The notes below the pieces were generated by a model. That model saw only the letters and a program-made list of their open reading frames with translations. It was not told the origin of the DNA and ran no database searches. Of a stretch of DNA of 43,014 nucleotides, positions 17,791 through 25,925 are shown one piece after another (within the stretch, counting starts at the first letter, position 1; the number at the start of each line of letters is the position of its first letter). The DNA comes from Clostridiales bacterium (lineage in GTDB: Bacteria > Bacillota > Clostridia > Christensenellales > CAG-138). A program made the position numbers and the translations under genes. Where the stretch lies: the NCBI GenBank assembly GCA_013824375.1, contig PNNR01000051.1, positions 1-43,014 of the forward strand. The letters run 5' to 3'.

Positions 17791-18444
17791 TTATTCGCTC
17801 ATTCGGTTTCCCGCCGCGATGGCGACGTGTGCTTCCATATGTTCTTTTGCGGCCTGCGCATCCCGCCGTTCGATTGCCTGAAAGATGCTCAGGTGTTCGG
17901 CGAGCGAATTTGGCGCGCGGTCGGGCAGGGTCAGCGAGCTCTGTCTGGCTTTGCGGATGTTGTGGTGCAGCGAGGCAAGTATATGCCGAATCGTTCGGCT
18001 GCCGCTTGCTTCGTAAATCAGCTCGTGAAAACGAGTATCGAGCGCGACGAGGTGAGAGATGTCGTTCTTCGCGGTGTAGAACTCCATGAGCTCTACAACC
18101 TCACGCAGCTCTTTGAGCTGCTCGTCGGTGACGCGCTGCGCCGCCCAAAATGCAGCCTGCCCTTCCAAAAGATGACGGATGGTGGAAACGTCCTGCAAAT
18201 CTTCAATCGAAAAACCTTTTACCACGACACCGCGATTTGGGTGTGAGGTGACAAGATCCTCCAGTTCCAGCTGCTTGAGCGCTTCACGTACAGGCGTGCG
18301 GCTCACGCCGAGTTCCTCTGCAATCTTCATTTCGACCAGGCAATCGCCTGTCTGATAGCGGCCCTCGGCAATCGCGTTTCTTAAAAAACGGTACACTTTA
18401 TCGGATAGCGAGCCGTAGTCTTTATGTTCATATAATCCGTTCAT
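17791..18444 (-). CDS. GntR family regulator, FadR/FCD subfamily
   Basis: A 217-residue one-component regulator. An N-terminal winged helix (about 1-75, with GVSRTPVREALKQLELEDLV) is followed by an all-helical FCD ligand domain (about 80-205) with the metal-pocket segments DTRFHELIYEASGS and LAEHLSIFQAI. FCD domains commonly bind carboxylic acids through a metal ion. I start at 18444 (MNGLYEHK) because this gives the normal family N-terminus; an in-frame extension to 18564 runs through the operator-like region and is unlikely. The Shine-Dalgarno match is weak. The 62-bp gap to the methyltransferase allows co-transcription. Confidence 0.88.
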   Translation of the reverse strand: MNGLYEHKDYGSLSDKVYRFLRNAIAEGRYQTGDCLVEMKIAEELGVSRTPVREALKQLELEDLVTSHPNRGVVVKGFSIEDLQDVSTIRHLLEGQAAFWAAQRVTDEQLKELREVVELMEFYTAKNDISHLVALDTRFHELIYEASGSRTIRHILASLHHNIRKARQSSLTLPDRAPNSLAEHLSIFQAIERRDAQAAKEHMEAHVAIAAGNRMSE

Positions 18445-18543
18445 ATTTCTCTCTTTCGTGGCGCGAAATGCGCACGTATCACGATGGAAAACTGGAATTG
18501 TTGCTTTCAATTCTTGATGACAGTTTATCGTTTTTGATTTCAA

Positions 18544-18572
18544 AACACAAGTGTTTGTATACAAATATACAA
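18544..18572. promoter_or_regulatory. Probable GntR/FCD operator cluster
   Basis: Three overlapping dyads lie here: AACAC-AA-GTGTT (18544-18555), the perfect 12-mer TTTGTATACAAA (18554-18565), and TTGTATA-N4-TATACAA (18555-18572). The middle one fits the TNGT-N-ACNA pattern known for FadR-subfamily operators. It is about 100 bp upstream of the gntR start, near its candidate promoter, so autoregulation is likely. Binding is inferred. Confidence 0.6.
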
Positions 18573-18821
18573 TGAAACAAAAGGTTTATCAGGATTTGCA
18601 GCAAAAGAGGCGCATGATTGAGAAAAAACAGAAACTTAACCTAAAGAGGTTGCTATTATGCAAATTTCTGCGTATACTTGCAAAGCGCACGCGCATTGAT
18701 ACGCGTCGCCCGGCTTGAAGTGCATGAAGTGTTTATGCCCTGATGCCTACAAGCGGACGAAAATGCCACTAATAAGCCGCAAAGCTTTCACGCGCGGGTA
18801 ACATGCTGGGTTCATTGTATA

Positions 18822-18850
18822 TTTACATAACTCTGTGCATGCGATATAAT
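18822..18850 (+). promoter_or_regulatory. Promoter of asp23
   Basis: TTTACA (18822-18827, 5 of 6) and a perfect TATAAT (18845-18850) with 17-bp spacing, about 30 bp upstream of the ATG. Immediately upstream, TTGTATA (18815-18821) repeats exactly a half-site of the GntR operator cluster. Confidence 0.75.
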
Positions 18851-18879
18851 TTTTGTTAATCAAGAATGGAGGTGTGCAT

Positions 18880-19380
18880 ATGTCTGAAGAGAAAAAGGCC
18901 AGCACCGAAGTTTCCAAAAACGAAGTCTCGAAGGTAGAAGCAGAGGGCGGGCGCATCATATTTGCGGACGAAGTCGTTGCAACAATTGCTTCCCTTGCGG
19001 TTTCCGATGTGGATGGCGTTTCCTCCTTAACCGGCGGAATGGTAGAGGGCATTTCTGAAATGCTTGGCAAAAAGAGCATGACAAAAGGCGTAAAAGTTGA
19101 GGTCGGCCAGGAAGAGGCCGCCATTGACGTTTCCGTCAACATCCGTTATGGATACAAAATCAAGGAAGTATGCCAAAAGATTCAAGCGGCTGTCAAGAGC
19201 GCAATTGAGAACATGACGGGTTTGCGCGTTGTGGAAATCAACGTGTTTGTCCAGAGCGTTGTGTTTGAAGCAGGCGAAGGCAGCACACGCGCGACAAAGC
19301 ATAAAGAGCAACCAAAACAAAAAGATGCGGTTACGGTCACGGCGGAAGCGGTAGAACCCGAGCCGCCGCGCGTAAAGTAA
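18880..19380 (+). CDS. Asp23/Gls24 family envelope stress response protein
   Basis: A 166-residue Asp23 (DUF322) protein. In staphylococci Asp23 is an abundant peripheral membrane protein held by AmaP and linked to cell-wall stress. The core RIIFADEVVATIASLAVSDV and the central VSVNIRYGYKIKEVCQKIQ are typical; charged, low-complexity ends flank the domain. ATG at 18880 follows GGAGGTG at 18869-18875. It is separated from amaP by a terminator-like hairpin, so this gene may be expressed at a higher level than those downstream. Confidence 0.93.
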   Translation: MSEEKKASTEVSKNEVSKVEAEGGRIIFADEVVATIASLAVSDVDGVSSLTGGMVEGISEMLGKKSMTKGVKVEVGQEEAAIDVSVNIRYGYKIKEVCQKIQAAVKSAIENMTGLRVVEINVFVQSVVFEAGEGSTRATKHKEQPKQKDAVTVTAEAVEPEPPRVK

Positions 19381-19427
19381 GTTCAATCAGAATCAACACG
19401 TTGACGGGCGGATTCGTTCCGCTCGTT

Positions 19428-19453
19428 TTCGAAGTGTCTTCGAAGATTTTTTG
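19428..19453 (+). terminator. Terminator between asp23 and amaP
   Basis: TTCGAAG (19428-19434) pairs with CTTCGAA (19438-19444), followed by GA and six T (19447-19452). The 3-nt loop and modest stem suggest partial read-through into amaP. Confidence 0.65.
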
Positions 19454-19518
19454 TATTCCAGGTTGATCCGTCCGCCGCAAAAAAAGCGTGCTGAGAACAA
19501 GAAGGGGTTTAGGATTTT

Positions 19519-20091
19519 ATGAAACTCAAGTTTTTTGACCGGTTTTTGTTGGGAATTCTATTGATTGCTGCTATTCTCGTATCGTTTGTTTTGTTCGGCA
19601 TAGCGGCGAACATCATTCGGGAAGACATGGTTGTAGACTTTGTCTCGCTGTTCTATATGTTCCGTGAGAATGCCATGATCCTCGCGGGCAGCGGACTGTT
19701 GCTGCTACTGATCTGTATCAAGCTGCTTTTTGCTGGCAGAGGCAAAAAAACGGATACAAGACCCGCGTCTGCGTTGATGAAACAGACGGAGTTCGGCGGC
19801 ACCTACATTTCGTTGGAAGCCATCGACAGCATGGTGCAGAAGCACTGCCGCGCAGTACCCCGCGTTAAGGACGTGCACACCACGCTGCAATCGACAGAGA
19901 CCGGCATCACCCTCGGCATTCGCCTGTGCGTACTGCCGGATACGGATGTAGTCACGCTATCTGGCGAGCTGCAGAAATCTGTGAAAGAGAACGTGGAAGC
20001 ACTGACAGGCATCCATGTCAATGAAATAGGTGTACTGGTGGAAAGCGCGACTCCAGCCGCGACGGCGACCGCCGTCAGCCGTGCAGAGTGA
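19519..20091 (+). CDS. amaP: AmaP-like alkaline shock protein membrane anchor
   Basis: A 190-residue membrane protein with two N-terminal helices (about 9-30 and 53-71) and a cytoplasmic Asp23-like domain (about 90-175, with VPRVKDVHTTLQSTETGI). This architecture is that of AmaP, which anchors Asp23 at the membrane. The gene lies between asp23 and a DUF2273 gene, the standard trio. The ATG follows a GGGG/AGGA purine-rich leader. Assignment is from architecture and context. Confidence 0.88.
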   Translation: MKLKFFDRFLLGILLIAAILVSFVLFGIAANIIREDMVVDFVSLFYMFRENAMILAGSGLLLLLICIKLLFAGRGKKTDTRPASALMKQTEFGGTYISLEAIDSMVQKHCRAVPRVKDVHTTLQSTETGITLGIRLCVLPDTDVVTLSGELQKSVKENVEALTGIHVNEIGVLVESATPAATATAVSRAE

Positions 20092-20101
20092 GGGAAAAAC
20101 A

Positions 20102-20323
20102 ATGAACGCATTTTTGGAGTTTGTAAAAACCCATAAGTTTACCGTGCTTCTTGTGCTCGTTGGTCTGGTGCTGTCAATTCTGTTCTTCACCATCGGCTTC
20201 TGGCGCACGATCCTGCTGTTCGTCATCCTCGCGATCTGCTTCCTGTTCGGTTATCTGCTCGACCAGAGCGGACCGGAGGGAATCAAGGATTTTTTCAATA
20301 AGCTCTTTGGCAAAAAAGCATAA
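20102..20323 (+). CDS. DUF2273 family small membrane protein
   Basis: A 73-residue protein with two membrane helices (about 14-31 and 34-51) and a short charged tail. It matches DUF2273, a family encoded with asp23 and amaP in Bacillota and probably part of the same membrane assembly. GAGGG stands before the ATG, 10 bp after the amaP stop. The exact function is unknown. Confidence 0.88.
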   Translation: MNAFLEFVKTHKFTVLLVLVGLVLSILFFTIGFWRTILLFVILAICFLFGYLLDQSGPEGIKDFFNKLFGKKA

Positions 20324-20384
20324 AGCCCTGCATCCACTGAGGAAGCAAACCAAGAAATCTACATAGACTGGAATTCGATCGACC

Positions 20385-20798
20385 ATGAGCAGAACCACCG
20401 CGCGCGAAGTCGCAATGATGATGCACTTTTCCAATCTGTTGGGCGGAGAGGATACTCCCGAACACGTCTGCGAGAAAGCCGAGTTGCTCGGCACGCTGGA
20501 TGAGGAGGATCTTCTCTACGTCAGCCAGATGCTCGAAGGCGTGCAGGTGCATACGGAAGAGATCGACGAATACGTCAGCCGCTATTCCAAGGACTGGATG
20601 ATCGATCGCATCGCGCGAGTGGATTTGAGTATTCTTCGTGTTGCGATCTATGAAATGCTATATCGAAAAGAAGACGTGCCGACCGGCGCCGCGATCAACG
20701 AAGCGGTGGAGCTCGCGAAACGCTATGGCGGAGAGCGCTCCTACGCGTTTGTCAACGGCATTCTCGGCAGCGTCGCAAAGGAGCTCGTTTCCCCGTGA
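20385..20798 (+). CDS. nusB: Transcription antitermination factor NusB
   Basis: NusB binds NusE (ribosomal protein S10) and boxA RNA to form the antitermination complex used in rRNA operons. The 137-residue all-helical protein shows SRTTAREVAMMMHFSNLL at the start and the conserved DLSILRVAIYEMLY and INEAVELAKRYGGERSYAFV later. Its stop codon overlaps the next gene's GTG (GTGA at 20795-20798). The asp23-nusB-xseA order is normal for the group. Confidence 0.96.
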   Translation: MSRTTAREVAMMMHFSNLLGGEDTPEHVCEKAELLGTLDEEDLLYVSQMLEGVQVHTEEIDEYVSRYSKDWMIDRIARVDLSILRVAIYEMLYRKEDVPTGAAINEAVELAKRYGGERSYAFVNGILGSVAKELVSP

Positions 20799-21748
20799 AC
20801 GGGCTGTTTCTCGGCGTCGATACCAGCAACTATACGACGTCTGTATCCTGTGTTTCAAACGAAGGCATCGTTTTCGAGCGGAGAACGATGCTTTCTGTGC
20901 CGTTGGGCAATCGGGGTCTTCGGCAGAGCGACGCCGTGTTTCAACACGTTCGCAACCTGCCGCCGTTGATAGAGGCAATATTATCTTCCGTTGACCGCAA
21001 TACGATTCAAGCCGTTGCAGTCAGCGCGAAACCGACCGCCGCGGAAGAGTCCTATATGCCAGTGTTTCTCGCGGGAAAACTCGCGGCGGTTTCGATCGCA
21101 TCTTCGTTCGATATTCCAATATTCGAAACCACACATCAGGCGGGACATGTCCGCGCCGCGCTGCTAGGTCAGGAGGAACAGTTTTCCGAAGGCTTGTTTC
21201 TTGCGATGCATCTTTCCGGCGGAACAACGGATCTTCTGCTCGTGCGGCGGGAGAATGGTTTACTCGGGGATATCACGCGCATCGGCGGCTGTGACGATCT
21301 GCACGCGGGACAGTTTGTCGACCGCGTCGGCGTTCGCCTCGGGCTGCCGTTCCCAAGCGGCGTTTCGCTCGAATTGCTTGCGAATGCCGCGCAAGATCGT
21401 TCGATCAAGCTGCCCGCAAACGTCCGCGGACTCAACTGCTCGTTCTCCGGGCAGGAGTCGCAATGCCAGCGGTTGATCGACAGCGGTGCGGATCGGGAAG
21501 CCGTTGCCTATGCCGTCTATGACTGCATGGCGCGCACGTTTACAAAGCTTCTCACCAACGCGTTTGCCGAAACAGGTGTGAAGAAGGCACTGCTCTCCGG
21601 CGGCGTATCGGGCAGCCTTTTGTTGCGCACACTGTTGCGCGAGAGGTTGGAGCAGGAACTTTTTTACGCGCAAAACGGACTTTCTTCGGACAACGCCGTC
21701 GGAACCGCGCTGCTTGCACGGGACTTTTATCAAAAACAATCGCGCTGA
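20795..21748 (+). CDS. TsaD/Kae1-like paralogue (peptidase M22-type fold)
   Basis: A 317-residue ASKHA-fold protein resembling TsaD, the tRNA t6A synthesis enzyme. It has FLGVDTSNYTTSVSC at the N-terminus and a metal-site motif H114-x3-H118 (HQAGH), matching the HxxxH of TsaD. LHLSGGTTDLLLV, here with MHLSGGTTDLLLV, and LLSGGVSGSLLLR are also conserved. It is shorter and more divergent than true TsaD, which should lie elsewhere. Clostridial genomes commonly carry such a paralogue beside nusB and xseA. Its role is unknown. The start is GTG, coupled to the nusB stop. Confidence 0.82.
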   Translation: MNGLFLGVDTSNYTTSVSCVSNEGIVFERRTMLSVPLGNRGLRQSDAVFQHVRNLPPLIEAILSSVDRNTIQAVAVSAKPTAAEESYMPVFLAGKLAAVSIASSFDIPIFETTHQAGHVRAALLGQEEQFSEGLFLAMHLSGGTTDLLLVRRENGLLGDITRIGGCDDLHAGQFVDRVGVRLGLPFPSGVSLELLANAAQDRSIKLPANVRGLNCSFSGQESQCQRLIDSGADREAVAYAVYDCMARTFTKLLTNAFAETGVKKALLSGGVSGSLLLRTLLRERLEQELFYAQNGLSSDNAVGTALLARDFYQKQSR

Positions 21749-21780
21749 GCGGGGTGCGAGGATTACGGGAGGTGAACGGC

Positions 21781-23013
21781 ATGGAGCAGGCTTTAACGCC
21801 TGTGTTTCGCGTGAGCGAACTAAACGAATACGTCTCACTCGTGCTCTCCAACGACCCGAACCTATGTGGCCTCAGGGTCAGCGGCGAGATCACCGGCTTC
21901 AAACGGCACTCGTCGGGGCACCTGTATTTCTCGCTCAAGGATGAAAACGCGCTTGTGCGCTGCGTGATGTTTCGTCAGCAGGCGATACGCCTCAACTTTC
22001 AACCGCAGGACGGTATGCAGGTGCTGCTCTACGGCAAAGCTTCGCTATACGAAAAGGACGGCTCGTTCCAGCTCTATGCCAATTACCTCAAGAAGAGCGG
22101 CGAGGGCGAGCTGTATTTAAAGTTTCTCGCACTGAAAAGAGAACTGGAAGAGCACGGTTGGTTTGATGAAACGCGCAAGCGTTTGATTCCGTTTTTACCG
22201 CGTCGTGTCGGCGTCGTGACCAGCGGAACGGGCGCTGCTGTGCAGGATATCCTCAATATCATCCACCGCAGGTTTCCCCGCATGCCGGTCGTCGTCGCGA
22301 GCGTTCGCGTGCAGGGCGCAGGCGCCGCGGAAGAGATCGCCAAAGCGATTGCGGAGCTAAACCGCAAACACGCGGCGGATGTGATGATCGTCGGTCGCGG
22401 CGGCGGCAGCATGGAAGACCTCTGGGCATTCAACGAGCCGGTAGTAGTGGAGGCAATCTTCAACAGCGAAATTCCCGTCATCAGCGCGGTCGGGCACGAG
22501 ACGGACTTCACGATTGCGGACTTCGTCGCGGATCTTCGCGCTCCGACACCTTCCGCAGCGGCGGAATTATGCGTGCCGGAGATGGAAGCTTGCTATGAAG
22601 CCGTGCGGCTGCAAAGCGAAAGGATGCGCCGCGCGTTGAACGCAAAGCTGGAGCGTATGCGATCGAATATCAGACTTTTCGCCTCTGCAAAAGCGTTTCG
22701 TTTACTGGAAAACAGGCTCATGAACGAACGGCAGACACTTGACGGCATCCGAGAACGCGCATTTCGCGGCGCGCGGGAAAAAATTAGCGATACGCGGTCA
22801 GAACTTGCCCGCATACGCGCGCAGTTAACGGCGCTCGATCCTTCCGCCGTGCTGGAGCGCGGCTATGCGATTTTGACCAATTTGGGCGGTCACGCGCTCG
22901 GCGGAGTAACCGCCATGCATCCCGGCGACGCGGTCAATATCCGCATGCGCGACGGCGTTGCGGGCGCACGGATTGAAACGGTGACGGGAACGGATAACAC
23001 AAAAGGAGAATGA
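21781..23013 (+). CDS. xseA: Exodeoxyribonuclease VII large subunit
   Basis: The catalytic subunit of exonuclease VII, which degrades single-stranded DNA from both ends. The 410 residues comprise an N-terminal OB fold (about 8-100; SGEITGFKRHSSGHLYFSLK), the nuclease core with GVVTSGTGAAVQDI, VGRGGGSMEDLWAFN and ISAVGHETDFTIAD, and a C-terminal coiled coil that binds XseB. I start at the ATG at 21781, after GGGAGGTG; an in-frame start at 21754 is less likely. xseB follows after three bases. Confidence 0.96.
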   Translation: MEQALTPVFRVSELNEYVSLVLSNDPNLCGLRVSGEITGFKRHSSGHLYFSLKDENALVRCVMFRQQAIRLNFQPQDGMQVLLYGKASLYEKDGSFQLYANYLKKSGEGELYLKFLALKRELEEHGWFDETRKRLIPFLPRRVGVVTSGTGAAVQDILNIIHRRFPRMPVVVASVRVQGAGAAEEIAKAIAELNRKHAADVMIVGRGGGSMEDLWAFNEPVVVEAIFNSEIPVISAVGHETDFTIADFVADLRAPTPSAAAELCVPEMEACYEAVRLQSERMRRALNAKLERMRSNIRLFASAKAFRLLENRLMNERQTLDGIRERAFRGAREKISDTRSELARIRAQLTALDPSAVLERGYAILTNLGGHALGGVTAMHPGDAVNIRMRDGVAGARIETVTGTDNTKGE

Positions 23014-23016
23014 AAG

Positions 23017-23229
23017 ATGGAGCAATCGGTACGGTTTGAAGAAGCCATGCAGAAGCTTTCGGATATTGTCAGCAAACTTGAAAGCGCGGAAGGTTCGCTC
23101 GACGAGATGATTCATCTATACGAACAGGGCATGACACTCGTACAATCCTGCGAGCGGCAGCTCGACGCGTATGAGGCGACCATCACACGGCTTAACGAGA
23201 CAGCGGAGGCGAAGAGCGATGCTGAGTGA
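23017..23229 (+). CDS. xseB: Exodeoxyribonuclease VII small subunit
   Basis: A 70-residue helical protein that wraps around the XseA coiled coil. VRFEEAMQKLSDIVSKLES and GSLDEMIHLYEQGMTLVQSC are the family signature. AAAGGAG stands before the ATG, partly in the end of xseA. The stop at 23227-23229 overlaps the presumed original ispA start (ATG at 23219). Confidence 0.95.
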   Translation: MEQSVRFEEAMQKLSDIVSKLESAEGSLDEMIHLYEQGMTLVQSCERQLDAYEATITRLNETAEAKSDAE

Positions 23230-24060
23230 ACGGTTGACGCAGTACTCCGTCTGACGGAGGAGAAGCTCGCTGAGTTGCTCAGCGAAGGTGATCGCGCACC
23301 GATTTTGCAGGAAAGCATGGCTTACAGCGTGTTTTCCGGTGGAAAACGTATACGTCCCGCGCTTTGTATGGCGGCCTGTGAACTCTGCGGCGGCAAACCG
23401 GAAGACGCGCTGCTTGCCGCATGTGCATTGGAGATGATTCACACATATTCGCTGATTCACGACGATTTGCCCGCGATGGACAACGACGATATGCGCCGCG
23501 GCAAACCAAGCAATCATAAAGCATTCGGCGAGGCAAACGCGATTCTTGCCGGAGACGGTCTGTTGTCCCTCGCATTTTATGCTCTTTCACTCTGCCCGCA
23601 TATAGATGCGCTTACAGCCATTTCTAAAAGTTCGTTTGAGATGGTCATGGGTCAGAGCCTCGACGTCAACAGTGGTGGGGATGAGTCGCTTCTGCGCCAG
23701 TTGCAGGATTATAAAACGGGCGCGTTGTTTCGCGCGTCGGTTGCCGCGGGAGCTGCCTGTGCGGGCGCAAGCAAAGAACAGCGCGAAGCCTTGATTCGTT
23801 TTGCGGATGCATATGGCATGCTGTTTCAAATCACGGATGACATACTTGACACCGAAGGCGAAGCCACAGTGCTCGGAAAGACGGTCGGCAAAGATGCGGA
23901 AGAAGGCAAAACGACGTTTGTGACCGTTTATGGATTGGAGCGCGCAAAAGAATATTCTAAGATTTATGCTCGCGAAGCGCGGGATGCTGTGCTCGAGGTC
24001 GGCGAAAACACCGCGTTCTTCACAGAGCTGATCAGCTTTACGTTAACGCGGAAATCCTGA
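23219..24060 (+). pseudogene. ispA: Farnesyl/geranylgeranyl diphosphate synthase, 5' end frameshifted
   Basis: A class I trans-prenyltransferase that condenses IPP with allylic diphosphates to make polyprenyl precursors. The main open part runs to 24060 and has the first Asp-rich motif in HDDLPAMDNDD, GGKRIRP, and the second motif DDILD. The N-terminus is broken: an ATG at 23219, overlapping xseB, reads MLSERLTQYSV then TGA at 23252, whereas the -1 frame from about 23251 reads LTEEKLAELLSEGDRAPIL and continues into the enzyme. Together these rebuild a normal N-terminus, so one base is missing near 23249-23252. If the shift is real, translation could begin at TTG 23275 (261 aa), behind GGAGGAG at 23256. 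A sequencing or assembly error is equally plausible. Confidence 0.85.
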
Positions 24061-24098
24061 TCTAACCATATTACATTTATAAGAAAGAATATTACACA

Positions 24099-25925
24099 AT
24101 GAATCGTTACCCTGTACTCGATAAAGTCAACTCGCTGGAAGACTTTAAAATGCTAAAGGAAAGCGAACTGCCCGTTCTCGCGGCGCAGATGCGCCAATTT
24201 ATGATTGAACACATCGCACGCTGCGGAGGGCATCTCGCCTCCAGCCTCGGCGTAGTGGAGTTGACCATCGCCATGCACCGCGCGTTCAACAGCCCGACAG
24301 ATCGCATCATCTTCGACGTCGGGCATCAAGCGTATGCACATAAAATTATTACAGGACGCAGAGAAGCATTCTGTACATTGCGGCAGACAGATGGCCTCTC
24401 CGGGTTTCCCAAGCGTGAGGAAAGCGCGCATGACCATTTCAATACGGGACATGCATCAACGGCGATTTCCGCGGCGCTCGGCATGGCACGCGCGATGAAG
24501 TTGCGCGAGGAAGATGGCGTCGCCATCGCGCTCGTCGGTGACGGCGCGCTCACGGGCGGGCTTGCGTTCGAGGGGCTAAATGACGCGGGTCAGGCTGATG
24601 TTCCAATGATTGTGATTCTCAACGACAACGAAATGTCGATTTCGCCGAACGTCGGAGCCGTGCATAGAATGCTTGTAAATATGCGCTCCAGCAGATGGTA
24701 CGTACGTTTCAAGAGAAGGTTGGTTCGCTCGCTGGATTCTGGTATATTCGGCCGTTGGCTCTCGCGCCATATGGAGAACTTGAAAAACCGCATCAAAAGC
24801 TTTTTGATGCCTGTTCGCTTGTTTGAGGACATGGGGTTTCTATATCTCGGGCCGATCGACGGACATAATATTGATGAACTTATAAGAATGTTCCGACGCG
24901 CAAAGGAATTGCATGTCCCTGTGATCGTCCACTGTATTACACAAAAAGGCAAGGGATATACCTTTTCAGAACGTAATCCGGAAAAATTCCATGGCGTCGC
25001 TCCGTTTTCCATCGATACGGGAGATGTTGAAACCACGCTGAAAAAGAGCAACAGCAGTGTTTTTGGCGATACGATAGTATCGCTTGCCCAAAAAGATCCG
25101 GCGATCGTGGCGATATCCGCAGCGATGCCGATCGGTACGGGGTTGAGCGAGTTTGCAAGCCGCTTCCCAAACCGTTTCTTTGACGTAGGCATCGCGGAAG
25201 AACACGCGCTGACTATGGCGGCCGGCATGGCGGCAGGCGGACTCAAGCCCGTTGTCGCGATCTATTCAACATTCTTGCAACGCGGCTATGATCAGATTCT
25301 GCATGACATCTGTTTACAAAAATTGCCGGTTGTCCTAGCGGTTGACCGTGCGGGCCTCGTCGGTGACGACGGCGAGACACATCAGGGCGTATATGACATC
25401 GCGTTTCTTTCGACCATGCCGAACATGACGATCTACTCGCCTGCTACACAACAGGAGCTAGTCCATATGCTCGAGCTCGCGATTTCGCGCGGTGAACCCG
25501 CAGCTGTACGCTATCCGCGCGGGAGCCTGATGCAAGCTGTTTCTGCCCAGCCGGTAGAAAAAGGCGTTTGGGAAGAGCTGCTGCCAATCAATGATCGAGT
25601 TGTCATCGCAACCGGCGCGATGGTCGCCGTCGCAATCCACGTATGCCGTAAACTCGGTGCCGGACTCATCAACGCGCGAACGGTTCAGCCGATGGATGAA
25701 GCGATGCTGGCGAGAGTCAAATATGTAGCAAAACGCGTTATCGTTATGGAAGAAGGCGTAGATTGTCTCGGTTTGCGCGTAAACGCAGCTCTCTCACCGG
25801 TTCCGGTCGTTCGGATGTGCGTGCCGAACGATCCTGTTTCGCAGGCCTGCGTGAATCATCAGAGGCAGTTCTGCGGACTCACCGCTGAAGCGCTGGAAGA
25901 GAAACTGACGGAGGAACATTCATGA
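24099..25925 (+). CDS. dxs: 1-deoxy-D-xylulose-5-phosphate synthase
   Basis: The first enzyme of the MEP isoprenoid pathway: a thiamine-diphosphate enzyme condensing pyruvate with glyceraldehyde 3-phosphate. Visible are GGHLASSLGVVELT, the ThDP/Mg motif GDGALTGGLAFEGLNDAG, the catalytic-region VGIAEEHALTMAAGMA, and the C-terminal transketolase-type domain. The 608 residues are slightly short but complete. It follows ispA by 38 bp and overlaps tlyA by four bases (ATGA). The ribosome-binding site is weak (AAGAAAG). Confidence 0.97.
   Translation: MNRYPVLDKVNSLEDFKMLKESELPVLAAQMRQFMIEHIARCGGHLASSLGVVELTIAMHRAFNSPTDRIIFDVGHQAYAHKIITGRREAFCTLRQTDGLSGFPKREESAHDHFNTGHASTAISAALGMARAMKLREEDGVAIALVGDGALTGGLAFEGLNDAGQADVPMIVILNDNEMSISPNVGAVHRMLVNMRSSRWYVRFKRRLVRSLDSGIFGRWLSRHMENLKNRIKSFLMPVRLFEDMGFLYLGPIDGHNIDELIRMFRRAKELHVPVIVHCITQKGKGYTFSERNPEKFHGVAPFSIDTGDVETTLKKSNSSVFGDTIVSLAQKDPAIVAISAAMPIGTGLSEFASRFPNRFFDVGIAEEHALTMAAGMAAGGLKPVVAIYSTFLQRGYDQILHDICLQKLPVVLAVDRAGLVGDDGETHQGVYDIAFLSTMPNMTIYSPATQQELVHMLELAISRGEPAAVRYPRGSLMQAVSAQPVEKGVWEELLPINDRVVIATGAMVAVAIHVCRKLGAGLINARTVQPMDEAMLARVKYVAKRVIVMEEGVDCLGLRVNAALSPVPVVRMCVPNDPVSQACVNHQRQFCGLTAEALEEKLTEEHS

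Larger units (their letters stand above)
18445..18879. other. 435-bp divergent intergenic region
   Basis: This region separates the minus-strand GntR gene from the plus-strand asp23 gene. It holds a candidate gntR promoter (minus strand: TTGTGT at 18545-18550 and TAAACT at 18522-18527, 17 bp apart), an operator-like palindrome cluster (18544-18572) and the asp23 promoter (18822-18850). No convincing ORF, tRNA or other RNA was seen between 18575 and 18810. In many sporeformers the spoIIIA operon lies upstream of asp23; it is not here. Confidence 0.7.

Noticed and set aside
18575-18810. A tRNA or small RNA in the divergent spacer
   Set aside because: No cloverleaf, T-loop motif or terminator-linked stem could be found.
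23240-23280. Programmed frameshift in ispA
   Set aside because: GTC-TGA-C recalls the prfB site, but that is a +1 event and would enter the wrong frame; no -1 slippery heptamer is visible.
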